From the NCBI GenBank assembly GCA_038501785.1, contig JBAMJR010000161.1:3124501-3188500 (forward strand): 64,000 nt of DNA, written 5' to 3'. Below, piece by piece: positions 1 to 9,673 of the stretch (position 1 is the first letter of the stretch; the number at the start of each line of letters is the position of its first letter). A program made the position numbers and the translations under genes. A model generated the notes under the pieces. It saw nothing but the letters and a program-made list of their open reading frames with translations. It ran no database searches and was not told the DNA's origin. Source of the stretch: Myoxocephalus aenaeus (Eukaryota > Chordata > Actinopteri > Perciformes > Cottidae).

Positions 1-300
1 TACATTTAAATAAATATAATCTGATTGATTTGGGTGATGAAGGACTTAAATTTAGCCGATACATTTTCCCAAAACTGACACATTTAACTTGTCTGATATA
101 TTTGCGACGCTTATGTCTCGCAGCGGGGCGATGTTAAGCTGCGTTCACACCGAAAACGTTGCAAACGCGTTGCGAATATTCGCAATGCATTTGCTGTGAA
201 TGATTAAGGTAATAAATTCCTCATATCCCTTCATGATCATCTCCTAATTCTCAGCGGAGAAATAAAAGAGGTTCCTCTGAGTTTATTTGCCATTGTACTG
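1..300. other. Flank downstream of BEL/Pao pol; no gene
   Basis: No coding potential is visible. The stretch lies beyond the stop of the minus-strand pol remnant. It contains a perfect 16-bp palindrome at 170-185 (TTGCGAATATTCGCAA), next to the words GCGTTCACACC at 141-151, which resemble the ends of DNA transposons seen in fish genomes. No partner terminus is visible. I could not recognise a 3' LTR for the BEL element here; it may lie beyond the left edge or be lost. Confidence 0.4.
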
Positions 301-3054
301 TTAGAACATCGTGGTGTCAGTGGAGATTAGGACATTTGCTTGACTTTGTTTAGCCAGGTACGAGAAACAGGGCCCTGGTGGAAGAGTCGGCATTCGCTTC
401 ATTTGAAGTAGGTGGTTAGGTGTCAGAGGTTCTGGATCTTTTACATCCTGAGATAAGACTGTGATGGGCCGGTCATTCATGATTGCCTCTACTTCACATA
501 GAGCTGTTTGGAGACTCTCATCATCCAGGGTCTGTTCCCTTGTGATGGAGTAGAGGATGTTTTTGATTATCCGGATGAGCCGCTCCCATACGCCTCCGTG
601 ATGAAGACCATAGGGTGGATTGAATGTCCATTTGATACCTTCAGCGTGCATCGAATGCTGTATCTTGCTGATGTCAAGGTGGGTAAGTGCTTCTCGAAGC
701 TCCCGTTCTGTCCCAACGAAGTTTGTACCATTGTCAGAAACAATCTCCTTCACTTGGCCTCGTCTGCAGATAAATTGTCGGAGTGCAGAAATGCAGGAGC
801 TTGTATCCATTGAGTAGGCCATCTCCAGGTGTACGGCTCTGCATGCGAGGCACGTAAACAAGGCTCCATACCTTTTCACTTTGCTGCGGCCACGCTTGAC
901 TTCTATGGGACCAAAGTAGTCCAGTTCAGTATGGGTAAAGGGTGGCAAGTCAGGTGTTATCCTGTGTAGAGGTAGGTCGGACATTTTTTGTGTCATTGCT
1001 GTGCCATGCCATCTCCTGCAGAGTACACAATCCTGTGTGATCCTTCTCGCAGCCGGATTTGCTTTAAGGATCCAGTATTTTGTTCTGAGTTTTGCGATCA
1101 TTTGATTTCTTCCACAGTGACCCATCGAGGCGTGGGTGTGGTGTAAGAGTATCTTTGACAGGTGGTTGTCCTTGGGCAAAGTGGCAGGATGTTTGGTTTT
1201 GTCGGGCATTGCCAGCTTACTTAGTCTGCCTCCAACTCTCAGGATTCCATGTTGGAGGATGGGATCTAGTCTATAGATCCTACTGTTTCTTTTTATGGGT
1301 AAGCCCTTTTGTAAAGAGGTCACCTCATCTTGGAAGGTTTGTTGTTGGACATAGGACACGAGTGATTGCTCGGCCTTGCCTAAATCCTCCACAGATAGCT
1401 GTGACCCAGTTGGGTCGGAGTCACTCATTTTCTTTAAGTTCAATTTTCTCAGAGTTTCTTTGATTTTTAAGAGCCAGGCTGACGATCGAATCAATTTGTC
1501 CCATGATGAGAAGTGCTCAATAAAACGAGTCAGTGGACTTCGATTCTGCCGTGCACTTGTCGTGAAAGTCAGACCCACCTTCTTGACCTCCGGGTCACCT
1601 TCGGACAGTGTGGGTGGTACCTGGATCACTGGCCAGTCTGTTTCCGGTTGCATCAGGAAATCTGGACCTCTCAGCCAGTGTTCTTCTTGAAGGAACTTCT
1701 CAGCTTTCATGCCTCTTGATGCGCTGTCTGCGGGGTTGAGTCCAGTCTTTATGTGGCGCCATTGGGATTTGTGTGTCAGATCCCGAATAGTGGTCACTCT
1801 GTTAGCCACGTAGGTTTGAAACCTTCTGGCGTCATTTTGGATGTATTTTAAGACGGCGGTGCTGTCGGTCCAAAGAACTGAGTCTTCGAGCGTTGACTCA
1901 AGCTCTCTTCTCAGCATCCTGTCTATCCTTGCAGCGAGGATACTGCACTGGCAAGCTCCAGCCTTGGGATTGTCACCACCTTTAACGGTGCCACTCTTGC
2001 CTTCCCAATCACAACACACTATGTAGGCTAGTCCACTGTCACTGGTCAGCTTCAAATAGCTGACTGTCCCGTAACCTCGCTCACTTGCATCGCAGAAGTG
2101 GTGCATCTGTGCTCTAGTAACTTCAAAATCTGGTGGCCTAGGGCATCTCCTGATTCTTAGGCTGGAAATCAGGTTAAGATCTTTCAGCCACTCCTTCCAT
2201 CTCTCTATGTAAGCAGTTGGTATTGATTCATCCCATCCACAATTTAGCTTGCACAGGTCCTGCAGTATTCCTTTCCCTGTCAGCATGACCGGTGCTATGA
2301 ACCCAAGAGGATCGTATACTGAGTTCAACACAGACAAAATGCTTATGCGGGTGACTGATGGTTGTTTTGGCAGGCTGATGTTATCCTGACGGAACGGAAG
2401 TCGTATTTCATAGTGGCCATCTTTCTTTTTGACCGAGCTGTTCATCACATGCAAGAATTTCTTGTCTTCAAATGAGTGTTCTTGTTTTTCATTGTAGGCC
2501 AACTCTGAAAAGTCCTGGTTGTATTGGCGTATAAGGAGCTCTTCCAGCTTGACCACTGATATTCTGTTGGGCGTTATCTGTGGTCGACCATGCTCATCCA
2601 TAGGTGCAGTACTGCAGAGCGGTCCATTTATAGTCCAACCTAAGCTTGTTAGGACTGCGTAGGGCCCCTCTCCTTGGCTATTGATCACTTTCAGTGGCTC
2701 CATGGCCTTTGGGACATTTGCACCGATCAATATGCCTACTTCTGCCTTGATGGGCCTTAAGTTGACCTCCTTCAGATAAGACCATCCTTTTATGTCCATT
2801 TCTGTAGGAATGTTCTCTTGACTGACAGGAATGGCATTTTGTGTGAAGACTTCAGGAAGCCCTATGAAGCTGTTACCATCCAGGCTGCATTCTTCCAGTC
2901 CTCTTATTGCATGGGTTCTAACAGGCTTTTCATGACTCATCGTTCGGAGTAAGATCTCTGTTTTCTTTCCTCTGACAGACAACTGTTCCATCAGTTTCTC
3001 CGTGACAAAGGTAGCAGTGCTTCCAGGGTCTAGAAACGCATAGGTTTCTATCAA
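301..3054 (-). pseudogene. BEL/Pao pol with reverse-transcriptase palm deleted
   Basis: An open frame of 917 codons. Near the N-terminus is a retropepsin-like motif, AFLDPGSTATF (residues 6-16), with DPG where DTG or DSG is usual. Next comes the BEL-type protease/linker region, then a jump around nt 2360-2385 from the pre-RT motif (HYEIRLPFR) straight to the post-palm motif (SVYDPLGF), so the catalytic palm with its YxDD box is absent. An RNase H segment follows (HHFCDAS, VLWTDST). The integrase has the zinc-binding H and C residues (about nt 1020-1170) and catalytic positions in ELDYFGPI (about nt 905-930), VSDNGTNF (721-741) and GGVWERL (about 575-600). The C-terminus stops soon after a TLPPG motif, shorter than usual for the family. 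The annotated first codon is TTG; in an intact element the frame would continue from gag. What stays open is therefore protease, RNase H and integrase without polymerase. Confidence 0.85.
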
Positions 3055-4122
3055 ACAGCTGCCTTTATCTTTACAGGTACTACTCCTAACTTGTAGTCTG
3101 TGGTTCTGTCCCCTGTTTGTGCTGCTGATGAGACCATAGCAATTTGTGCCGCCGATGAAACTTTAGCAATGTAATTGGTCCTGGTGTCTGAATCCTGCTT
3201 AGATGCTGGCTTGGTATTTCCTGGAGTAAAGTTCTCTATATGCAAGACAGTGGGGTGTTTCTTCTCACAGGAATGACACGTGAGACGTTTCTTGCATTCT
3301 TCGCTCATGTGACCTTTGACCAAGCAGGCAAAGCAGAGTCCATGTTTCTTTAGCAGCTCGACTTTCTCCTCGTGGGGAATCTTTGTTATTCTTTCACATG
3401 TTTCCATCACATGATCTCCTTTACAAAAAGCACAAGGCTTGACGAAAGCGTCCATGGCTGTACGGATGCCCTCTGGCCTGTCTGCCCTGTCCCGTGCATT
3501 AGTGTTCTTGTAGCTTTCTGTCTTGGGCACAACAGTCGTAGCAAAGCTTTTCTTGCTGCTAGGTCTCGTATACTGTGAGTCTCTTTTGGATATTCTCCCA
3601 CTTGTGCTTCCGGCAGCGTCCTGTATATCACCGAAGACGGGATCTTGAATGATTCTGACCTGCCTTTCCATAAACAGAACAAGGTCATGGAATTTAGGTC
3701 TCTGCTGTGTTCTTTCAGTGATATCACATACAGCAGATCGCCATTTCTCTTGAAGTTTAAATGGGAGTTTGAAAACAAGTCTTTTCATGTTAGAGGGTGA
3801 GTCCAGCTCTGACATGTATGCAGAGCCCTCAACTGCATTACCACAGCCTCTCAGATAGAGGGCGTAGCTATGAAGTGCCTTTCCATCATCTGTACATATT
3901 TGGTTCCAGTTCAAGGCTTTTTCGACGTACGCAGATATGACCTTGAAATCATCGCCCAAGTGATATTTAAGTAGGCGCTTTGCTTCCTTGTAACCAGTTG
4001 TGGCATTCATGTGAAAGCAGCTTTGAACTAGTTATTTTGGCTGTCCAACAGTATACTGTTCTAGGAAGTACAGTCGATCCTGATTGCTTTTGGTTTTGTC
4101 CTCGATGTTGTGCTTAAAAGCC
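3051..4122 (-). pseudogene. BEL/Pao gag, C-terminal part with zinc knuckles
   Basis: The longest open stretch starts at 4010 and runs 319 codons, but the same frame continues upstream beyond a TAA at 4032-4034, so the ATG at 4010 is an internal Met exposed by the stop. The upstream part (about 4035-4122) carries GNPLTFRPFMKAF, typical of the gag core of BEL elements (DUF1759-like). The C-terminal half has cysteine/histidine clusters (CAFCKGDH, CFACLVKGHMSEEC, CHSCEKKH), matching the nucleic-acid-binding knuckles of the family. The frame ends at 3051, overlapping the pol frame by 4 nt. Continuity of sense suggests a one-base indel near 3060-3080 that separated pol from gag. No function is likely in this copy. 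Confidence 0.8.
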
Positions 4123-4123
4123 T

Positions 4124-5144
4124 TCATAAATGGCCTGAAAGTGAGAGGATTGCCACCAGCACTTCCCTTCTTGGGAGTTTAGATTCTTTCTGCTGTATCA
4201 CTAGCAGGTCCGTTAAGTCTGTCTGTCTTTGTATAATGTTTGTGAGATCAATGCTCTGAGCTATTTCACTTCTGGGAGTGGATTCACCTTGTCTGCCTGG
4301 TCCATCAGAAACCACAGCTCTGCGTGTGTGAGGGTTTGTTGGAGCCCTTGGTGGTTGTTCAGGCCCTTCTGTGGTTCCAGTTGGTGGTCGCTGTTGAGTG
4401 TACATCAGGCTCTGTAAGGGTGTCTTAGGTATGGTTCCTATCCGTGCAAACTCCAGTTGTGCGAGGCTTCCTTCCGTTTTGTCAGATGCATTTATTTGTT
4501 CTTCCCTTTCTTTTCCATATTCTGATACTTCATCACTTTCAAATGCATCCTTTAGCCTTGCATCCGCCTCAGCAATATTTGCTTCCAAGTCCAGGGATTC
4601 CATTCTTAAACTCAGTTGATGCTTTTCCATTTCCAGTTCATGTTTCGTTTTAAGAACTTCAGCTCTGGCCTGCAGAGCAGCTTTGTCTGCAGCTACTTTC
4701 ATGCGTGCTGAAACCACGGATGAGGATTTGGAACCTTTGGAACCTTTAGAACTCCTTGAGCCAGTCTGTGAGACACTGTCCACAGCCTCCACAAGAGTCT
4801 GTGGGTCAGGCTGATATTTTATCCATTGATCCACCTCAGACATAAACACATCGTAATCAGTCATTTTGGGCTCTAACCAGTCCAGGTTTTCATTCATTCT
4901 CACATCCTCAGGCAGCAATAACTGAACAGAATCATGAGACCCTTTAAATTCATCCAGCAGTCTTAGCAAGTCATTTGCAGCTTTATTCACATTGTCAACA
5001 TCAGCACCCGCTCTCATCATTGTCTTTATTTCATTCATTTTCCGTGTCCAGTGTGAGAGTTTCCCTCAGTGATTTAAACGTTTTTCTCTGTTGCGCTGCG
5101 TTCAACTCAGTCATACTGGCTCCCGATTCACTTCCTTCCGCCAT
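4124..5144 (-). pseudogene. BEL/Pao gag, N-terminal coiled-coil part
   Basis: An ATG at 5144 opens a frame beginning MAEGSESGASMTELNAAQQ. Sense then shifts to the frame starting at 5038 (MNEIKTMMRAGADVDNV), indicating a one-base indel at about 5045-5075. The 5038 frame gives 304 codons with a long charged, Ala/Glu-rich segment (about nt 4560-4700) likely to form a coiled coil, a Ser/Gly/Lys stretch before it and a Pro/Thr-rich part after it. Near 4153-4165 the sense moves to another frame, so the last 15 residues or so before 4124 are out of phase. BEL gag proteins commonly have this layout; the assignment rests on order and on the neighbouring gag C-terminal part. Confidence 0.7.
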
Positions 5145-5705
5145 TATTTCAGTTTTCGTTCTCAGCCTTTAATATTCATTTGTACGTGTTTTTTCCAAAT
5201 AAATCCGACAGTTTTTGTTGGAATATTCGTTAGTATTTCAGTTACTTCTTTATTTATTTATATTCTTTCATGCACACGGCCGTGCTTTGTTTCCGGGCAG
5301 CGATATTGATCCGCGGTGTCCTGTCGCTTATAGGTTCATTGATTTTGTAATTTATAGGCAGTTTATGGATTAATTTGTCTGCACATCAAACACTTCTTTA
5401 GTTTCCTTTGTGTTCATGTTTGGTCGTAACCAGCGCGTTACTCACGGTACCGGTGATTCTGATTCTGGTTGCAGTCCAGCTTAATCCAAACGACAGCGAC
5501 TCCGGGCTCCTTCACTCATTTCCACTTGGACTGGCGTTCAGATGGTCTATTTTTAACTTATTGTAGGAGCGGTCGGTAAAATAACGCGCATTTTCGTAAT
5601 GTCACTTCATATCCTTTTATTGTTGAACAGAAAAATAAATGAAAACTCCTCTTCAACAGGAAAAAACCTGCTTTGTATCTAAATACGTTTCAATATGTCG
5701 ATATC

Positions 5706-5800
5706 TTAATGTGGTCTTAATGCGTTATCATAATGCGGTTTTCATGCGGTATTCATGCGATCTTTATGCGGTCTTAATACAATCCTTTCCTTAATGCAGT
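5706..5800. repeat. Degenerate short tandem repeat with ATGCGG core
   Basis: The words TTAATGCG, ATAATGCGG, TTCATGCGG, TTCATGCGA and TTTATGCGG follow each other at about 14-bp spacing. The array sits inside the presumed BEL LTR and could be an LTR enhancer array or a chance minisatellite. Confidence 0.55.
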
Positions 5801-5856
5801 TAAAAATAGGTTCCCCTTCCGCTCTCTAAACAAAAACACACCTGCCTGCACTCAGG

Positions 5857-5906
5857 TGACGTCTATATACAGTATAACGTTGACGCCCCCTGACATCATT
5901 GCGTCA
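5857..5906 (-). promoter_or_regulatory. Candidate BEL LTR promoter: CRE-like sites and TATA box
   Basis: On the minus strand a TATATAG box (5869-5863) is preceded by two CRE/AP-1-like words (TGACGCAATGATGTCA, 5906-5891) and immediately followed by GACGTCA. The spacing and direction fit transcription towards gag. This is inference from motifs only. Confidence 0.35.
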
Positions 5907-5962
5907 TCAAAACATAACGAATCAAACAGACAGGTAAAACACAAATCATATAATGGCTTCTA

Positions 5963-6190
5963 CACTTCTGTTTCACTCTCTCCCTCTCTCTTTCTATACT
6001 CTCTCGTTCTATACCCCTCTCTCTCCCTCTTTTGTCTTTCTTTCTCTCTTATGTTTCACGCTCTCTCTCTCTCTTTCTATACCTCTCTTGTTCTATACCC
6101 CTCTCTCTCCCTCTTTTGTCTTTCTTTCTTTCTCTCTCTCTTCTGTTTCATTCCCTCCCTCTATCTTTCTATACCTCTCTCGTTCAATTT
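5963..6190. repeat. Pyrimidine-rich minisatellite
   Basis: A CT-rich stretch made of about 2.7 copies of a unit of roughly 75-90 bp, each holding TTTCTATAC, TTCTATACCCC and TCTTTTGTCTTTC. The strand is almost free of purines. Open frames through it are compositional artefacts. Confidence 0.75.
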
Positions 6191-6905
6191 ATATATCTTC
6201 TTCTATTACTTCCTTACGTATTTTTAATCTCTTCTCCTCCTTCATATATTCAGCTACAGAAACCGATCAGCTATTAACATGTTCAGCTCCTTAAGGACAC
6301 GATGGCAATGACCTTTTCATATTTCTGACTTGAATTATTAAGCTTTTTATGAAAATTAAAATGAATGGGATCCAATGTAGGAAATCTTCAAATCCTCTTC
6401 AACTTCAAAATGCAAAAACTTCAGCTTTTTGCATTCCAACGCATTTTCAGCAGGAAATGCAATTTCTAGTTGTGGATTGATAGAGGCTCACTGGCGGCTT
6501 CTAATTTACTGGAGTCAATGCTGTGGGGTTTTTCACAAACAAATACAAAGCTGATACATTGAGTCTCCACAGTTTACCAGTTTATGCAATGAAAACCATT
6601 GTGCCTGTTGGAAACTATCAGGTTTCGTGTCCTTGGGGCGCATTGAACAGTTCACATATAATTTCATGAGAAAAAGGGATACAATTATAGTTCTCTGTTC
6701 TTTGAACAACACACTGTTTTCTCATGTTGTACAGATTGTAAAACCCTCAGAGTCACATTTGTGCTTCGTGATATTGAGCTATACCAATACAATTGAACAA
6801 AAACCCATCAAGACCACCAGTTCTCACCAAACCTTTCTTTTGTATCTTCTTCCAAAAACATGAGTTACCAGGGCAACAGATGCCTAAGTAGGCTACTTCT
6901 TTCCA
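6191..6905. other. No feature seen
   Basis: AT-rich DNA without a convincing coding frame, repeat or RNA gene. Confidence 0.5.
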
Positions 6906-7158
6906 AAAGGCCTGACAATGGACCTTTTCACAGCAGACATTTTGACGAGTGATTGTAAGAAAAGCACTGGGGAAATTGATAACAATACCAATGACTCCAA
7001 TGAGTGTCCCAGTTAGCTATGCATGGACAATACCAGAGTTTCTCCTAAGCGGAATGCAGCTATCATCTTTTTTACCATGTTATTGAATACACCTGTTCTT
7101 TTCTGGCACGTAAAAATGTCTGCCGTGAAAAAAGGTTTGTAACATTAGTGAGGGCCTT
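6906..7158. mobile_element. MITE-like element with imperfect inverted ends
   Basis: The left end (AAAGGCCTGACAATGG ... CTTTTCACAGCAGACATTTT) and the right end read in reverse complement (AAAGGCCCTCACTAATG ... TTTTTTCACGGCAGACATTTT) match over about 45 bp with gaps. The exact core is GCAGACATTTT at 6933-6943 against AAAATGTCTGC at 7113-7123. The element is about 250 bp and has no coding capacity. I could not define a target-site duplication, so the superfamily is open. Confidence 0.5.
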
Positions 7159-7583
7159 TAGTGAAAACACAGCTGAGGGCATCTATAACCCCCAGCTGCA
7201 ACTCTGCGTCCAGAGACACAGTGGGCCGGACTCTGTTATACTGCTTGTATAACGTTCCATCGCTCCTTGATTTTGAGTTTTGAATTTCGCAACAATTTCT
7301 GAAAGAGATATTCTGGGACATCGTGCCAGTGTTGTTACTTCATGTCAATTGCGATCACATTTGTTTTGAAATTGGCACCACGTACCATGCACCATGTGCA
7401 ATATCAAATAATATGTATCCAATACCTCTTCTTTTGGCCCCTGTCAAAATGTAGTTGTTAGACGTTCATTTATTAATTTGATATTCTTCTCACACTGAGT
7501 ATATTCCTAAATATGTGTTCTGTCAAATAGCCGAAACTAATAACCAAACCCTGATGCAGCTTTCCAGCATAAGAGTACTCAAG
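7159..7583. other. No feature seen
   Basis: Unique-looking AT-rich sequence; no coding frame or repeat recognised. Confidence 0.45.
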
Positions 7584-7614
7584 AGTACTTAATGACCACC
7601 GAATCAATAACTGG

Positions 7615-8349
7615 ATGTGCCAGAATTTTCTTCAATTAAACAAAGATAAAACAGAAGTAATTGTTTTTGGTCCCAAGGACGAACGATTGAAAGTCAGCGC
7701 TCAGCTTCAATCACTGACGTTAAAAACCTCAAACCAAGCCAGAAATCTAGGTGTAGTTATGGATTCAGACCTCAACCTGAACAGCCATATCAAGACAATT
7801 ACAAAATCAGCCTACTACCACCTGAAGAATATATCAAGGGTTAGAGGACTTATGTCTCAACAGGATTTGGAGAAACTTGTCCATGCATTTATCTTCAGTA
7901 GACTGGACTACTGTAACGGTGTGTTCACAGGCCTCTGTAAAAAGTCAATCAGAAAGCTGCAGCTGATTCAGAACGCTGCAGCTCGAGTCCTCACTAAGAC
8001 CAGGAAAGTGGATCACATCACACCAGTTCTGAGGTCTTTGCACCGGCTTCCTGTCAAACAAAGAATTGACTTTAAAATCCTGCTGCTGGTTTATAAAGCA
8101 CTGAATGGTTTAGGGCCTAAGTATGTTTGTGATCTGCTGCTACCTTATGAACCATCCCGACCCCTCAGGTCGTCTGGGACGGGTCTACTTTCTGTTCCAA
8201 GAGTCAGAACTAAACATGGAGAAGCAGCGTTCAGCTTTTCTGCTCCACACATCTGGAACAAGGTCCCTGAAAGCTGGAGGTCTGCTGAGACCCTCAGCTC
8301 CTTTAAATCCAGATTGAAGACTTTTCTGTTTGCTGTTGCCTTTAATTGA
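7615..8349 (+). pseudogene. L2 LINE reverse transcriptase, C-terminal fragment
   Basis: A 244-codon open frame matching the C-terminal part of L2-clade reverse transcriptases: FLQLNKDKTEVIVFG, ARNLGVVMDSDL, RLDYCNGVFTG, LQLIQNAAARVLT and a terminal FKSRLKTFLF. The catalytic palm with the YxDD box and the endonuclease are missing upstream, so the fragment is a dead-on-arrival copy. It has no internal stop, suggesting moderate age. The first Met is internal to the original protein. Confidence 0.85.
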
Positions 8350-8442
8350 TCCAGATTCAATTGCTGCATCTCACTACTGCATTTTATTTCTTAAACTGCA
8401 CTGCAACTTTTATTCAATTTTTATTTTTTATTTAGCTTTTTG

Positions 8443-8526
8443 ACTGTTTTAATGTTTTCTTAACTGTTTTAAATCCTGTTTTCTACTGTTTTAATGTTTT
8501 CTTAACTGTTTTAAATCCTGTTTTCT
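8443..8526 (+). repeat. 42-bp tandem duplication in the LINE 3' UTR
   Basis: ACTGTTTTAATGTTTTCTTA and the following bases through AAATCCTGTTTTCT occur twice, starting at 8443 and 8485. Confidence 0.8.
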
Positions 8527-8630
8527 CTGCATTATGTTTTGATGCTCTTAATGGTTTTATGTGAAGCACTTTGAATCGCCTTGTTGTTGAAATGTGCTAT
8601 ACAAATAAACTTGCCTTGCCTTGCCTTGCC

Positions 8631-9082
8631 ACCGTGTGCCCATCGCTTGTTGGGAACCTACAGCCACAGAGGACTTGTGTGGTCACTGGCAAATTGGCTT
8701 TTTTGTACTAGAATTCCCAGTCAACACTGGCTGCATTGATAGTCCTTCTAGTCTGTAAACAATGCAACATGTCAAGATAAACTAGAACCCTACAAGTGAT
8801 TAATAAGAAGCACAACACCTCTGTTTACATTATTGTCGATGCTGTCACTCCAGTGATTTTTATCTGTAAAAAAAACTGACGGTCATTGCTTTACTTGCTA
8901 TGTCATTCTCAATTGATCTGAGTTAAACATAATCCAGTGTTTGATATTCAACCTATGGTACTGATCATTAGCTGTTCCTTGTGGGCACAAACAAATAACA
9001 ACACATACAGTACTTGCCAATACAGAGTAGCTGTATAAGGCCTGAATATTCAATGTTGCAGCTTCATCCTTCATCCTCTCTC
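8631..9082. other. No feature seen
   Basis: No convincing gene. The last bases (9075-9082, CCTCTCTC) are the left copy of the hAT target-site duplication. Confidence 0.45.
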
Positions 9083-9452
9083 TAGGGCTGTCAAAATTGC
9101 TAAAAAATGACGTTTGAATATTCCCTTTAAAAAAACACATATATTCGAACATATTCGAATATATGTGTAAATACAAAATTCTTCAGTTTAGGTGTTCATT
9201 CCGCCCCCATTCTGGAGATCAAGTTGCTTGTCGTTGAATGGTAAGCTAACTCTAGCTTACATAGTGTAGCGACCCTGGGTCAGGACAGCTACAAGACGTT
9301 AGATGGCTTATAGTGTGTTTATTAAGGGAACATAGAACAGGCTACTGTGGGCCGCAGCCTACGCCACAACAACAGCAAAACCCTGTGAAAGCCTCAACCA
9401 GCTTCACGTCTGCTCCGGGTCATAGACTCTGCCCCGAACGGCTCGTCACACA

Positions 9453-9491
<39 letters not shown>

Positions 9492-9665
9492 AGGACACTT
9501 CATCGCGGCCGCGGCAGGGGTTGCCAGATTCACGATAATTATCCCCCGAAATACTTTTTTTTTTTTTTTTTTTTACATTCGAATATTAATTTTCACATTC
9601 GAAATTCTGTTTTTAACAACTATTCGAATATATATTCGAATTTCGATTATTCGTTGACAGCCCTA
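9083..9665. mobile_element. Non-autonomous hAT-type DNA transposon
   Basis: Inverted termini TAGGGCTGTCAA (9083-9094) and TTGACAGCCCTA (9654-9665) are perfect over 12 bp. The flanks carry an 8-bp direct duplication, CCTCTCTC, at 9075-9082 and 9666-9673; 8 bp is the hAT hallmark. Both subterminal regions are rich in TTCGAATAT words (about 9140-9165 and 9580-9652), as expected for transposase-binding repeats. The interior has no transposase, a CA repeat and an oligo-T run. The target is itself CT-rich, so the duplication is slightly less certain than it looks. Confidence 0.8.
9449..9486. repeat. CA microsatellite inside the hAT element
   Basis: CACACACGCGCACACA followed by an uninterrupted CA run. 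Confidence 0.9.
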
Positions 9666-9673
9666 CCTCTCTC

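Larger units (their letters stand above)
301..5144 (-). mobile_element. BEL/Pao LTR retrotransposon remnant, coding part
   Basis: Gag-like and pol-like reading frames follow each other on the minus strand in the order expected for a BEL/Pao element: a coiled-coil N-terminal gag, a gag region with zinc-knuckle cysteines, then an aspartic protease, RNase H and integrase. At least three frame breaks, one stop codon and a large internal deletion of the reverse transcriptase make this copy unable to transpose by itself. The gag start is placed at the ATG at 5144. A 5' LTR probably lies at about 5.2-5.95 kb; the 3' LTR was not found. Family assignment is from protein features, not from a search. 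Confidence 0.85.
5145..5945 (-). other. Probable 5' leader and LTR of the BEL element
   Basis: No protein-coding signal. It lies directly upstream of gag on the minus strand, where leader and 5' LTR should be. Support is limited to position and to a promoter-like cluster at 5857-5906. A plausible LTR start (TGTGTTTTACC on the minus strand) is near 5944, where a pyrimidine minisatellite begins on the other side. I found no matching LTR at the left edge, so the boundaries are guesses. Confidence 0.35.
7584..8630 (+). mobile_element. L2-type LINE, 5'-truncated 3' end
   Basis: The 3' third of a non-LTR retrotransposon. The end of the reverse-transcriptase ORF is followed by a short AT-rich 3' UTR and a terminal (TTGCC)n tail at 8611-8630, the 3' end usual for fish L2 elements. 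The words preceding the ORF (INNWMCQNF) fit a longer protein cut off by 5' truncation near 7584. The 3' UTR holds a 42-bp tandem duplication at 8443-8526. Confidence 0.85.

Noticed and set aside
5856..6294. Ser/Leu/Phe-rich frames of up to 123 codons
   Set aside because: They run through the pyrimidine minisatellite.
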